Source: Symsagittifera roscoffensis
Taxonomy: Eukaryota > Xenacoelomorpha > Acoela > Convolutidae
Reading direction: 5' to 3'
Assembly: GCF_963678635.1 (NCBI RefSeq)
Contig: NC_087064.1
Span: 2,853,926-2,913,925 of the forward strand
DNA length: 60,000 bases
A program made the position numbers and the translations under genes. The notes beneath the pieces were generated by a model. That model was given only the letters and a program-made list of their open reading frames with translations. It was not told the DNA's origin and did no database searches. This document shows positions 10,417 through 23,859 of this stretch, piece after piece. Within the stretch, counting starts at the first letter, position 1, and every line of letters begins with the position of its first letter.

Positions 10417-13400
10417 TACAAACTTAGTGGTTTAGTGTGTATTCCATCACATTCAACTTCCCGCTTAGGGGAAAAATAGCTCAGTCCTCAGTTCATAAAG
10501 GCAACTGCATGATTAATTGTTTTAGGACCTCTATTAGTTGACTTCAACTGCAGAACTTGTCTATTAGTTGCCTCATCATGCACTTTTCGATACTTTTGCC
10601 ATCGGGCCACCTCCAGAGTCTTCTAATGCGCGCTTGTTCAATCCTTTACTGCTAAACTTATACTTTTGACTTTCACTATCGTAGCAGCAATACGTTTCAC
10701 TACAGAGAAACAACATTTCGGTGCATCTGAACTCCTCATTGAACAATCTTTGTTCTTTCTTGTCGGGTTTCTTATATTTAGAGCAGCAAGTACGGGAGAA
10801 AAATTGTTTATTGCATCTGCTCTGAAATCGCCTTGACGGTCCTTGCTTTGCTTTTCAGTCCATTCTGCTCGCTTGTTTGGAAGGGTTCATTTGTCCAAAT
10901 CTTCTTCTGCCAGAGCCAAATAGAAGGAATCTGTATCCATTTCGAGTTCTTCGAATTTGTTAATGCTGTAGTACAAAGAGAATCCTACTATAACTAATTC
11001 ACAATGCACTATAGTATATTTAACAAGTTCCATTTCAAACAAACTTTTAGTTACGATGTTGAGTCTCTGCAGAACTGGTTATTGGTAGCTTTTCGTCTCC
11101 AATAATTTTTTTCATTCTATGTTTTGATCTGTCTATTTCTTGATAGCCATAGGAACTATTTCCTAGCAGTTTAATTGTTAAGCTACCACACCACATAATG
11201 GATTTTCATCACCGGCTCGCCTAACATCAAAAACGGATTGAACAAAACTATTGATTACTTTACGCAGTGTGTATTGAACAAATCGATGATTTTTTGTGCA
11301 AGATCCAAATAAAATTGAAAATTGGTATTATAAGGTTTACGTTGGGTAATTTAATGACCAATACCAACATTCGTTGCGTTTGTTTCAACAAGTCGTCTTG
11401 TTTCGCATAAGTCTATATTCTCCAACATCGTTTCTGGTAAGATCAATGTTTTAGAAAAAAGGTGGGAAATTGGAGAATTTTGATTTTAGTTCGCCTGGAA
11501 CACTCAAATCGCCTTGCACATAAACGAATATTGTTTATTTTCCAATGTTTTACATAAGTGATTTGACGGTAAAAAGTTTTTTGAAGAAAAAATGATTTCT
11601 AACGTAATTTTTTTATGTCTACCTTGCTTTTGAATTGATAATACCAACTACACTCCCACATTTTTTCTATTGAGTTTAGTTTTTCTCGATTGTGATATTT
11701 TCGAAGCACATCCATGTAACATTTCTGGGTTCTTCGTTTGATATCATCAACAGTTAGGCTTGGTCTAGCTTCTTGACGAGGACAAAGATAAAAACAACAA
11801 CCCATTGCTTCAAAAACAATCTTTTTTGTGTGTTCCTGTAGTGTAGTGATTCTCAAATTTACATCCAATTCTGGTTGCTTGAAAATAGGACATAACCATA
11901 TTTTCTAAATAAATAACTCGATTTTAACTTGCTTTGAAATTTTATAGTTCTTCATTGTAGTCAAACCTTTGAGCCAATCCTAACACATGGACTAAGGATA
12001 GAGTTGACTGACATCAATCCCAACGATTATTTATACAAATAATTTGATGTTCAAATAAAAGTCTCGTTTTCTACTGTTTTTCTTGTGAAAACAATTGAGG
12101 GACCACCAGTCATATCTTCCATACTTTTTCAGGCAAGTCACTATCACTATCACAGAAAATGTGGTAAAACTGATAGTCGATTGACTTGTTTAGACAAGTT
12201 TTCACTAGATTCGCTAGTGTTCACCCGAGCTTTGACATGTATATTCCTTTGTCATGATAAAATTAAACCATTCTCTGCATAGCTTCAAGGGTAGGAACGA
12301 CATTATACCAAAGAAAAAAATTACAAAATTTTGACATCTGCTCCTGTTCGAAGATGGATTTCACGTAGTTGTAATTTCCAACCCCATAGGTTGTTTTGTT
12401 TTCAACTCAAGTTTTTCATTGCTCGCTCTTCAGTTGAGCCAGCACTGAGAAGCTTCTGCAAATCGTCATACCAGTTATGCAGAGGGTTCCTACTCTTCAT
12501 TTTACTGTAAAACTCATCATACGACGGTAGCTGTTAAAAATCAAGCTTGTTAGGAAATTCAAACCACTCGTATGGAAAATGTTTTTTATCTCACTGGCTT
12601 TGTGAGGTTTTAGAGAAGAGTAAAAGTAGTAGCTCCACCCAAAAATTGTATCATGTCTAGAAGCTAAACGTCTCCAATTTTGAAATAAACAAGGACGTGT
12701 GCTTTCTTGATAACTATAGGTTCTGTTTCTTTTTCGTTGATAAGGTAGGGAATGAGGTATGAATAAAAAAAATTTATATCACACCGACTACTGTTGAACC
12801 TAAATACTGGTATTGGTGTATCTCTGCAGACGTTGCATCCAATCAAGCAATTGATTTTGTTGAATCCTGAGAAAGTGAGTGGATGCGTCTGTTTCTTTGT
12901 CATCCTCGATACGTTCTTCTTTGTATTCTCTTGCATCACACTTATTGGAACCATTTGTTTTAATAAGAATGCTGAAAATTGTGTGTAGCAGTTTTCTGAC
13001 GTTATTTTTAAATTCCAGAAACTTTGATAGCATCTACTCTGTTTTTTTTGCCAACAGTTCCAAATTTGCCACGAAGTCACTGATGAGGGATTGTGGATTT
13101 TTGTCACACAAACACATGGTTTTGTCAAGCAAATTAGATGAGTTTGATACTGATATGGGTTCACGCTTCCCAATCCAAATTATTTTTTATGTTGGTTTTA
13201 GTTGTTCGAATGGCACGCAAATTGATTCAAAGCCAAAAATGGCAAGATTTTAGAATGAAATTTGTTCTTTGGTATACTTAAGATTGAAACCATCCAGTTG
13301 ATCAAAGAAAGTCCTTTGTAGAGTGTAAAATTTTTTTGGGATAAATGTTTTTGATTCGATCGTTGCATCGTAAAAAATGCTTGTTGAAATTATTGGACTT

Positions 13401-14355
13401 GTGGATAAATGTATCGCAAGTTGGGCATCAGAAGCATTTGAAGAACTTGTCGATGTTAATGTTGTAAATAATGTGGTTTTTGTACCGTAGTAGTTTTACT
13501 GTGTTTGTCGTTTTTACCGATAATTCTCCGAGCTAATTTACGCACAAAATCTCCATCTTCAGTGTCGATATTGTAGCTCTCTTCTACATCTTCAACTATT
13601 GGCAGATTATCCTTCAAAACTCCACGAAACTGTTCAAGATCGCATCCTGATTTTTCAAGAAAATCATTAAAACTCTTGGAGGTGAATGTTTCAAGATTAG
13701 TTAGTCCTTGCAAATGAACTGCAAGCGCTCGAAACAAACACAAATTTTTTTGTAGGGTTGTAATAGTGTCTTGATTCGAAGCAAAACAATTATCAAGGTT
13801 TTTCCTCAGAAATGGTTCGGGAATCACTGAATCTGGTACGTTTTTCAGTAAGGCGGCAAAATGGTCACATTTGTGATCACCTTGAATCGCCATTTTGTAT
13901 TTCGTCTCTGTTTTGTACATGGTTCAAAGATATCTTGATTATCAACCTTGTTCATAAGCGTAGAAATAACGATATTCGTCGATTTCAATATTAGGTAACA
14001 CAGGTCCCAAGGCAACGTTGATTTTTGCTGCACCATCAAGTTTTCAAATTGTTGATCCAGTTTTTGATTAATTAGCTTAATATCTAGTTTTGAAAGTTGA
14101 AAAATGAACACATTGTGGCGACCATTTTCCATCGCGGTATCCGTTAAGACGTTGTGACAGGCATTCAACTCATCTTGTAGCTGATCATTGTCCTCCTCTT
14201 TTGCCAAGATTTCACTCAAATCAGCAACATAATCACTCGTTTTCCTCATTTTCAACCCCTGATCTTTTCTACGATGTTGTTGAAATGAATAATAGCTTGG
14301 GAATTTTTTCTCGCACGATAAACACTTTGTTGATTTTGGGGTTGGTTTAGGTGCT
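10417..14355 (-). pseudogene. Polinton/Maverick protein-primed DNA polymerase B, decayed
   Basis: Minus-strand reading in shifting frames gives the ordered landmarks of Polinton pPolB. First comes an N-terminal C-x2-C finger (KCLSCEKKF, about 14330-14300). Next are ELNACHNVLTDTAMENGRHN and a KINVALGPVLPNIE-like block (14200-13950), then LCLFRALAVHLQGLTNLETF (about 13740), and IPVFRFNSSRCDIN of the exonuclease region (about 12790). Then come EFYSKMKSRNPLHNWYDDLQ (about 12480), the palm motif-A region VGIDVSQLYP (about 12020), VFEAMGCCFYLCPRQEARPS (about 11780), LEMDTDS-like residues (about 10940) and the C-terminal REVECDGIHTKPLSL (about 10440). Many frameshifts and stops interrupt it. Other Polinton genes (integrase, ATPase, protease, capsid) were not recognised nearby. 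The order and number of landmarks make the family call firm. Confidence 0.85.
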
Positions 14356-14399
14356 TTTGCTCGTATGGATATTCATTTTTTGCTGGTTGTAAGTACAAT

Positions 14400-14858
14400 A
14401 ATTATATTCCGGATTGGAAATAACTTCTCGCTATAGTCTTTACCAGAGTCCTCGCAATTCTTTTTTTCTTTTCTGTTGAGAGCCGGCATCTGAAAAAGTG
14501 GGAGATTTAGCAATTACCAAAATAAAATAAAGGAAAACAATACCTACAAAACTGGGAGATTTGAAACATCTCATAAAAAATTTTTTCGTTAACTTATACT
14601 TACTTTGAACTGTTCAGAATTACTGAAAATATTTTCAGGTAGTTATACAAAATATAAATGATTGCTTTCAACATAAAAGAAAATCAGGATGAAATACGTT
14701 TTTTTTTGCTGTTGCTTACGGAAAATCAACCAATCATAATTGAGTATTTTTTTTAACACTATTTGTTCAGAAACAACCAATAAGAGTGAGCTGTTTAATA
14801 ATTTTCAAAACTAATCATCATCTGAAAAATGTCTGTCAAAAAATTTTTGAATTTCCTC
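14400..14858. other. AT-rich DNA, nothing recognised
   Basis: The stretch lies between the polymerase remnant and the tandem repeats; no coding or repeat signature was seen. It could be the outer part of the Polinton relic. Confidence 0.5.
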
Positions 14859-16625
14859 GAGTTACTTTACAAGAAAAAAGTAAAAACTCCAAATGATTTT
14901 CTTATTGATGAAATATATATTGATTCTTATTTTTTCATAATATTTTGGACGTTTATATGACATACAAAACAGCATTATCTGGTTAAATAAATGTCTATTT
15001 AGAGAAACTTACTCAATCAAAGACTTTTCTTTCGAGCCAAGTATTGAGTATCAAAGCTTTAAACTTACGGCTGACTTACACTTGACAAGGAACGAAATTT
15101 TGTTTATTCTCGAAATATCGAATTTGAACAAAAACTTGTTTGATATTATATCAGAGGCTCTTTTTATCCGTTTTCGATTCCCAATTTTGTCAAAACTTCC
15201 CAGCAAAGTTCTTTGTTCCTCCATTTAAAAAAAAAATTTTCAAACTTCAAAATCTTGCATGATCAGCTTTGGAAGAAGATTTCCAAAGATTTTCTTTAAA
15301 AAAATCAGCAAATTCGAGCTTTTCTCTCAAATTTACTTGGCAAACAACAAACATTGATTATTTACTCAAATGTCAACAAATTCTCATTGATTATATCCAA
15401 AAGCATTCAATTGACTTGATGAGAAAGATTGCAGAGATGCTACTTTTTATATTTTTATTACTTGTGTGACTTATATCCGCTATATTTCTTATTTTCACAG
15501 ATAATTTTTTTCTAATTTTTTGCAAATTCCTTTAATCTGTGAGATCAAATGAGTAGTTCAGGGTGAAACACACGAAATGATTTACAACAATTAGAACACA
15601 AATTAAATTAGCGATACAACTATTTCACACAAATTGAGAAACTGTTTTGTACAAATATTAGAGAATACACAAAAAGTTTGCAACAAAAACATTACAAGAG
15701 TTACTTTACAAGAAAAAAGTAAAAATTCCAATTGGTTTTCTTATTGATGAAATAGATATTGATTTTTTTTTTCATAATTTTTTGGACGTTCAAATAATGT
15801 ACAAAACAGCGTTATCTGGTTAAATAGAGGTCTTTTTAGAGAAACTTACTCAATCAAAGTCTTTTCTTTCGAGCCAAGTATTGATTATCAAATCTTTAAA
15901 CTTATGGCTGACTTACATTTGAAAAGGAACGAAGTTTTGTTTATTCTCGAAAGATCGAGTTTGATCAAAAACTTGTTTGATATTATATCAGAGGCTCTTT
16001 TTATCCGTTCACGATTCCCACTTTTGTCAAAACTTCCCAGCAAAGTTCTTTGTTCCTCCATTTTTAAAAAAGGTTTTCAAACTTCAAAATCTTGTATGAT
16101 CAGCTTTTGAAGAAGATTTCCAAAGATTTGCTTTAGAAAAAATCACCAAATTCGAGCTATTCTCTCAAATTTACTTGGCAACAACAAAAATTGATTTTTA
16201 CTCAAAAATCAACAATTTCTCATTGATTATATCCAAAAGCATTCTAACGACTTGATGAGAAAACTTGCAGAGATGCTACTTTTCATATTTTTATTACTTG
16301 TTTTACTTATATCCGCTATATTTTTTATTTTTACAGAAAAATTTTTTCAAATGGTTTTCAAATTCCTTTAATCTGTGAGATCAAATGAGTAGTTCAGGGT
16401 AAAACAAACGAACTGATTGACAACAATTAGAACACAAATTAAATTAATGATACAACATTTTCACACAAATTAAGAAATTGTTTTGTACAAATGTTAGAGA
16501 AAACACTAAAAGTTTGCAACAAAAACATTACAAGAGTTACTTTGCAAGAAAAAAGTAAAAATTCCAATTGATTTTCTTATTGATGAAATAGATATTGATT
16601 CTTATCTTTTCATAATTGTTTGGAC
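14859..16625 (+). repeat. Tandem repeat, unit about 837 bp, 2.1 copies
   Basis: Unit starts (GAGTTACTTT) lie at 14859, 15698 and 16534, so periods are 839 and 836 bp. The first two copies are complete; the third stops after about 92 bp where it turns into the right-hand palindrome arm. Copies differ by scattered substitutions and short A/T-run indels. Short open frames inside (for example 15904-16110) are not recognisable and are broken in the other copy, so they are probably not genes. Being next to the Polinton remnant, the repeats could belong to its terminal region (inference only). Confidence 0.85.
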
Positions 16626-16755
16626 TGTTTAACATTATGCAAACGTCCAAAAAATTATGAAAAGATAAGAATCAATATCTATTTCATCAATAAGAAAATC
16701 AATTGGAATTGTTACTTTTTTCTTGCAAAGTAACTCTTGTAATGTTTTTGTTGCA
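16515..16755. repeat. Near-perfect palindrome, 111-bp arms, 19-bp spacer
   Basis: The left arm 16515-16625 (the end of one 837-bp unit and start of the next) is repeated in reverse complement at 16645-16755 around a 19-bp spacer. I count two mismatches. It would fold into a long hairpin, and could be a foldback duplication, an inverted end of a transposon, or a library/assembly foldback artefact. Confidence 0.85.
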
Positions 16756-18500
16756 TGAATCTTTATCTTCATGAAATCAGTTGTAGCAGTGGTACAAAAA
16801 ACATACTGAGGTTCAAAAAGTTTTTAAAAATTGGATAACCACAGAAACGGAGTTTTTTTTTACAAAAGGTTGTGAAAAATAAAAAAAATTTTTTTTCAGA
16901 AGTCCTGAAAACAAAGGTTACAAAGTTGGATGGTTATGCATGCCCAAAAATTCAGAATTTGTTTTTCGAAGTTGAAGAATATGATTGAAGGTGCAGCAAC
17001 TACCCATTGTGTTATGCAAACATTCTTCAATGTGCAGAAAGAAAAGCATTTGCATATGGACTCGATGTTCTTTAACAAAATGTAAATCATGAAAATCATT
17101 TTGTAAAAACTTTTTGAAAATTAATTATTTGTCATTGTTAGTTTTTCCTTCTACAGTTAAGATGGTTGATCAATATGACAAGCCCGTAAATGGGCAAAAT
17201 TTCGTTTCTGATGAAGAAATTATGGCGAAAATCATGGAAGTTGTTTGGACGTACATGTAATAGATCTCTTTTAGTTTTTCTGTGCCAGCTTTGATAAAAT
17301 AAACGAAATAAGGCTATTTTCAAACAATTTTGGAGGGTGGAATGAGTGCAGATAAAGACCTCATCAGCAGTGCAGTGCAAAGAGAAGCAGGAAAAATCAC
17401 ATGGGCAGCAGCAATGACTGCTAGGTTATGGGTTAATTTTTTTTGTACAAATTGTACAAAATCAAATAATGGGTGCGCGATAGTTTTTTTTTCAGCTGAG
17501 CACCTTGGTTTGAACATTGAAAGGATTATGATGAGCTTAAAATGTTTCAAAATACATTTTATACTTAATGGTTTTACTTGTATTCGGTTTTTCAGCAGAC
17601 CAGTTTTTGCGATTAAATATTGATATTTTGACCCCCAAAAAACATAAACTTTGAAATATCTCTTAATATTTTACCGGTAAAATACTCTGAAGACCTATTT
17701 TATTTAGACCAACTGTAAAACCATTGTAGAGCACGTCTCGATTTGAGTTGTGGAAAAATCTTATTCGCCCGGAAAGTACACAACAATGGAAAATTGAAGT
17801 TAGTGTTATAAACGATTGGCAAGCGTCAGGATATATTTTTACATGCTTTTCACCGTCTCTACTAAAGCAAATTATGAGTAGTTTTTTTCGAAAATTGGAT
17901 CGGCGAAGTTTTTACAGTAAGAATTTTAAACGTTTTCGACCTTCAACTCTGGTCGTCATCTTGATGCCTTTATTAGTAATTCTCTTATGTCGCAAAGCCT
18001 TCTGGTACAGCGCTATGAGACAGATCTTACAAAAAAACCTAGAAATTTAACTTTATCTGCATCATATCAATTCACTGCGTGCTAAAGTTGCATCGTTTGA
18101 AACATGACAATATGACTTGAGATGAAATCTGTTTTGTGATTTCTAGCGTCATGTCTTAATGTAAGAAAACTTTTATTATGCTTAAAAACTGTTGGAATGT
18201 AACACAAGGTAGCTGACCAAAAAATTAAAATTATCTTAGAATCCCTCATCCTCTTAAAAATCAAATTAAATGTTACCTCTTCTGATTATTTGAAACAAAA
18301 ACTCTGAGAAGAGAAGGAATAATGAGTTATCGCCCTCCTCATGATCTATTTTCTTACAGGTAAAAAAGCACTAAAAGAATGGCATTGTTCGTAATTCAAC
18401 TGATCTAACTGTGGAAACCATTCGAAGCAAGTCAAGATATGGGTCGAGGGAAAACATTTTCTCCTGAAAATTACAAAAAAAAAGAAAATGAAAAAAACTT
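16756..18500. other. Unassigned AT-rich region
   Basis: Short frames occur at 17138-17623 and 17748-18050, but none carries a recognised motif and none is long enough to argue coding on its own. The region lies between the palindrome and the broken end of copy A. Confidence 0.4.
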
Positions 18501-18519
18501 AAATCAGAGTCTAAGTTGT

Positions 18520-21500
18520 ATGTTGCAGACAAGGGGTTCGTGTGAATCTCTTTGTCCTAATTCCTCAGCTTCGTTTACCACTAATAAAATTCACAAGCCT
18601 TCTGTCTCATCTTCACTCTCTGTGGAGTCTCCGTCAGCCACTTCTGATTCTCCTTCCAATTTTTCTCCATCACTCTTGATATGCTCTGAGCTCTTCAGCG
18701 TCTTCCTTGAATATTACTTTCTTTTTCTCAGGGTGGTCTGCATGAGTATCTCCTCATAATTTCTCCCGAACAACGTTGGCACCACCTGTTTACTCGCAAG
18801 TTTTTCGTCTATCGGCTGACTATATCTAACCGGATCTACCCTGGTTTTTTCATTATCGTGATTTCCGGCTCGTTCTCCTTCCCAATTGTGTCCACGGACT
18901 TGTTGTCCGGGAACTTCTGCAACATTCTCATCAGATTTTGTTCCACGAATGCTTGCTATTTCTCGACTTCCTCTGGGTCATAATCTTTTGCTTATAACGT
19001 CTCCCTAAGTAGTTTCGACTTAAGCAAAACTTCTCATATGCATTCCCAATTGCCTACCTAGGATTCTTGCCTTCTGGTCATCAGCAGATAACTCTGGGTG
19101 ATCTTCGATTGATTTCCCTGATTTTTCGAGCCATCTCGTAAAAGGCAGACAGTCATAAGTTTTTTAGTCCATAAAGAAAAACCCATCTTGTCTTACCATT
19201 CCACTCTCGCTCTTGTTGAAGTATCTCAGAAATCGCGACCACTGCAGCGTCTGTATCTAGGACGTAAGGACTCTTTTGCTGCGTTATTCCTCGTAAATTT
19301 CTTGCCTTTATGTATCATGAGTGGTTGCATCGGGCATACTTTGTCCGCGTAGCCTTTGATGAATTCTCTATATTAGTTCGCGAAACCAAGAAAACTCACC
19401 AACTAATGCTTGGTCGTTGGTGATTTCCAACTTCGGACTGCCTCAACTGCGTCTGGATCTGTTGTGATGCCATGATTGTCCATCATCACCCGAAGTAGTT
19501 TTTTGGGTCTTTCAAGATTTGGGATTTCGACGGCTTGCACTTCAGACTTGCCCTTTTCATACATGCCAACATTTCGTCCAGGCGCTCGAAGTGATCCTCA
19601 AGAGTTGGTTTTGCTATAAACACGTTGTCGACGTAACACATGACGAAGTTCCCATAATTTTTCGTTACTCTTGTTAGTGCTTGTGACATCAGTCTCTAGA
19701 GTGTGGCTGTCGCATTGCATGGGCCGAAAATCATTCTTTTCCATTGAAACAGTCCCAACTCGCAAGCAAATCCAGTTTTCTCCTTGTCTTTTTTCCTATG
19801 TGGTTTACTGAGCCCGGACCAAGAGTAGTGACAAAGACTTTGCATCCCCCACTTTTGAAAGACTTTCGTCTATTCTCGGGATAGGATAGACATCCTTCAC
19901 CGTGAATGAGTTCAGATATCGAAAGTCTCAACAGAATCTCAATTGACATCCTTTCTTTTCGGCCATCATAACTTCACACTTCCACGATGATTTGGATGGT
20001 TCGATCATGTCATATTCTAGTAATAATCCTATTCCTTTTCTACGCGCATCAGATTTGTGGGGGTTCATACGACCGCCCCCTACTGTGCGGTACCGCCGGT
20101 TCTTCTAATTCTATTTCATGTTCAACAAAGTTGCAACACCCAATGTACGCCTCATGTCTCGAGAAAATGTCATGACTTCTATCTAAGACATTGTTGATCG
20201 TTTCGAGCTTTTTGATCTTTATTTTTCCCATTAAACTTTCTATTTCTGTATTACCGGCTTTTACATATCCAACCCTTTTGGGAAATTAGATCAATTCGAA
20301 AACTCATCTTCCGTTTCGGACTTAAGTGAACTGATTAATCCCTAGAAAACTTCTATTCGCTTCAATCTACTCAAGATACAAACTTTGTCCTTGTGATTTG
20401 GACAATCAAGAACTGTATATCCCAATTTCCCTATCTCTCTGGATTGTGATTGATGTATCAAGAGTTTTCGACAAAAGACTGACGAAGAGGCCACCCTTGG
20501 TGGGCGAGAATGATCTTCCTAAAAAAAGCGGTTTGTTTATTTGAATTTGATACTAAACATACCTGTTTATCATCACTGAATTCATTGAAGTTCCTCATTC
20601 TCAGGCTTACAATTGCAGCTTCATTGCTTTTCAACCTTACTCTCCTACTCAAGAAAATTGGAGCTTTAGTATCCTGTTTCGTTATCAAACTTACCGCTTT
20701 TGTTGAATACTTCCCTTCCGGACTTCGAATCCTGAACATGGCATTGTTAAGATCTATCGTTACAACAAAACTTGTGATGAAATTTCTGCCCAAATTAACT
20801 GATCTGGTTCATCTAGATTCTCCACTACCAGACGGTTTATCCATAGATTGCGTTCCCCCACATTTAATGCCATGATCAATGTTCTGCCAAGTACCCTCAG
20901 TGCCCCCGTGTTCGCTGCCGACAACTTGATTCTGCAGTCTATCAGGTCTTCCGTATCGAATCCCACCCGTGTCCATAATTCAATTGTTATCACGCTCAAG
21001 GCCGCTTCCATATCTAAGAACCCCTTCAAGGATGTCTTCCTTCTGTTTATATCAAGTACACGTACCCAGATGCATGACGTCCTCCTCAAGCATGGCACAA
21101 TGCCTAATTGATCTGAATTTCAGCTCCCCTCGGCCTAGGAAAATCTGGCTCGCATGGTCATCGTCACAAGTTAATATTGTCTTTGAATAAATATTGAGTT
21201 CATCTATATTTAGCATGACCTCGTGGGGACCATAAGCTTTGGTATATCTGCTATCTAATCTGATCTATTTCCACCATCTCTTGTTAATAGCGCTCTGATG
21301 GCTTTCGATGAAAATTGAGGACTAAAGGAGCGCAAATAGTTCGCATATTCATCTGGTTTGCTCAGATTCTTGGTCACTTGGATCGCTCAGGTTTCTCATC
21401 ACTTTTTCACTACCTACGGTTATTGTCGACAATATTATCGCCCCAATCTTTGTGATTCCGAACGACTTCCCGTTTTCAGATTCAGTGTAATGCAATTTCT

Positions 21501-21880
21501 CCTGAACTTGAGAGTGTCGCCTATCTCAGGTACGGTTCCTTCCCTGACGATGTTTTGTCCCTGTGCTGTTTTTCTACTTCTTGTCTCAATCTCTGCTAAA
21601 TTTTTTTGTTGCCAAATCCTGTTTCGTTTTGTTCATAGCGTCTGCCGTGGCTTTCTGGTAGTTATCTCCAGCGTTTTGTTTGTATCCTTCTTTACATTTC
21701 TTCAGTTGATGCCCTTACGGAGGTTGTGATTCTTCATGGCCTCCCAAAACAGAGGGCAATCCAATCTGAAGTGATCTTCTCGGCTACCTACAGAAGAAAG
21801 ATGTTGCGAAAATCTTGATTAAAAAGCCACTTTATAAAGGTATAATTCATGCTCCTCACTCTGGTTCATGTCGTCTTCAA
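18520..21880 (-). pseudogene. pol: Copy A pol remnant (nucleocapsid knuckle, protease, RT, RNase H)
   Basis: Fragments in different frames align with copy B pol. A knuckle-like DHFRLDCPLFWEA lies near 21740-21790. A protease region at 20760-21098 has the catalytic DTGA replaced by DMEA, and a post-protease segment lies at 20458-20793. An RT approach segment at 20049-20231 contains CNFVEHEIELEE. An RT segment at 19486-19689 has the catalytic YVDD changed to YVDN. A degenerate acidic linker lies near 18600-18760. Loss of two catalytic signatures plus frameshifts shows it is inactive. Confidence 0.8.
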
Positions 21881-21899
21881 AGTTTTCATCTCTTGTTAG

Positions 21900-23830
21900 T
21901 ATGAGGTGCAATTCCCTAAGTGATGATCCGCTGACCCCCAAATCGTGCACGATCTGAAATTGTCCATATCATCTCTCGGCTTGTATCAGGTCGACCTCTC
22001 CTGTTGGCTCCCCCTTGAAGATTCCGGTCCACCGATAATGAGTGTTTCTTTCGCTTCATTTTTATGTATTCTCTAGATTTCTGCCTCATTTCTTCTGAAG
22101 TTGGTGCACTATCTTTCGATATTGTGTAAAAGGTTGCCAACATTGTTCTCAAGTCGTAACTCGTCACCCCGTCGATGAATTTCGATGCAATGCTGAAATT
22201 CCTCCTATTGGTGGACTCCTCCGGACTCTGGATCACTCCTTCTCCTCATTTCCTCAAGCTCTCTAGATAATTCAGAAATCAATCAATCGAGTTATCATCC
22301 CTATGTCTCCTCTTCTCAAACCTCATCATTGCTTGATGCCGCTTCATTCCGGAGCCGAAACGGTTCAACAGCTTTCTTTGATACCCCGCATTATTGTGAT
22401 ATGCACTCTATTGCTTAGGATAGCTCTGCAGACTTGTATTTCATCATTCAAATTATCCTGCTCAGATGTAATTTCATTACTTCAGCCCATGTGTCAATGC
22501 CGTCATCCAAATTTTTTGGCTTTCTTGAAAATTTTCATCGATTTGCCGCCTCCTTTACTGCTTGACTCCGTGTTTTTCGTCCCAAATAATTCAAGTGACC
22601 TCTTCATCATTTACCAAGTGTTATGTTCGTGGCATTCGGTGCAATACTTGTGTGAGCATTTGATTCCCTCTGGACTGTGGTCAAATTTGATGCGCTTCCT
22701 CTAGTGGCCGATTTCACACGTTACAATCCTGTGATGTTATGGGTTGAAGCCAATGGAGTGGATTCTGTTTCTTACGATGTCACTCTGCAAAGTTTACCCT
22801 TGTTTCAGGATTTTTTGCTGTTTTCTCTAGTAGCTCTTTTTCTTGTTCAGTAGAATTTCGCAAGAACGCATCCAATTTGGACTATTTCACAGAAACTCTC
22901 TGCCTGGTCTCTCCTCATTGTATCCATTCTTGTCGCCAGACTCCAAGTTTTGTCATTTATGGTTTTAGGCCGTTTCTTCACTTCTTCCATGTCTCTTTTC
23001 ATAAGCTTTTCTCGAGCCTTGTCGGTCTGCTCTACTTTTTTTAGCGATCTGTAAAAATTTCTCCTCAGTTGCCCTTGCCATAATGAAGTAGTTATCAAGG
23101 TTCTAAAATTTGTTATGCCTGATCTCTTTTTTCAACTCCTTCCGGTCGTAATCGCCACAGTTGAGTTTTTTGTCTATCAAATCTAGCTTTCGCATCAGGC
23201 TCATCATGTCTACCGGCGGTCCCTTTGATTCTTTTGATGTTACCACTGAGGCGTCGCTGCTTTTTCTCCTTCTTTACCGGTTTCCGTTGTCATGGCGGAA
23301 ACCGTCTCAAAGGTCTTGCTTTGGCCGATCCCAGCTATTACCACTTCTTCATCTTTCGGTCTCAACCACACCATGGCAGCCAATCTCTCCGTGAAGGATA
23401 TCTTTTTTTGACTGGGAATCGTCTTTTCTCGTTTCTGGCGTGTTGCCAGTAATCTCGTTACCATTGTCTATCGGTGAGAACTCAATTGTTTTTGCTTCTT
23501 GGTCATCGGTATTTGGCATTGGTGTTGTTCCAGTTGTCTTCTTCTCGACGTCGTCTATATTTTGATCAGGTGTCTCCAGATCAATTTCTGCAACGAGTGC
23601 CTTCTCTCGTTTCTCAAGTTTTTCACCAGCTTAATTTTTTGTCTCGAGTTGTTCTTTGTTCTTTTGCGTATTTACCATGCTAGTTGAAGCGTTCCTCTTC
23701 TTCAATCTGGTTTTTTTACCATCGGTGTCAGTTTTGACTGTACTATTGGACAATTTTGCCTTGGCGCGCCCTTGTTTTCCTCTGGTAAGAACACCCTTGT
23801 TCTCTTCATGTTACCCTGTTTTCTCAAGTG
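21900..23830 (-). pseudogene. gag: Copy A gag remnant
   Basis: Minus-strand fragments at 21916-22236 (SPEESTNRRNFSIASKFIDG, then SKDSAPTSEEMRQKSREYIK), 22847-23098 (coiled-coil-like KKVEQTDKAREKLMKRDMEE) and 23240-23464 (SFTERLAAMV) match copy B gag in order. Between them the frame is interrupted. At the place where copy B has its first in-frame TAA (29359) copy A has a sense codon, which helps to classify that stop in B as a change rather than a conserved signal. Confidence 0.8.
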
Positions 23831-23859
23831 CTCTCTATTTACACATTTAGTTTAAGTAC

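Noticed and set aside
15904-16110. 68-codon frame inside the 837-bp repeat as a gene
   Set aside because: The equivalent frame in the first repeat copy is broken and there is no recognisable family.
17138-18050. Polinton capsid or integrase remnants
   Set aside because: Short frames on both strands were checked by eye; none shows a convincing motif.
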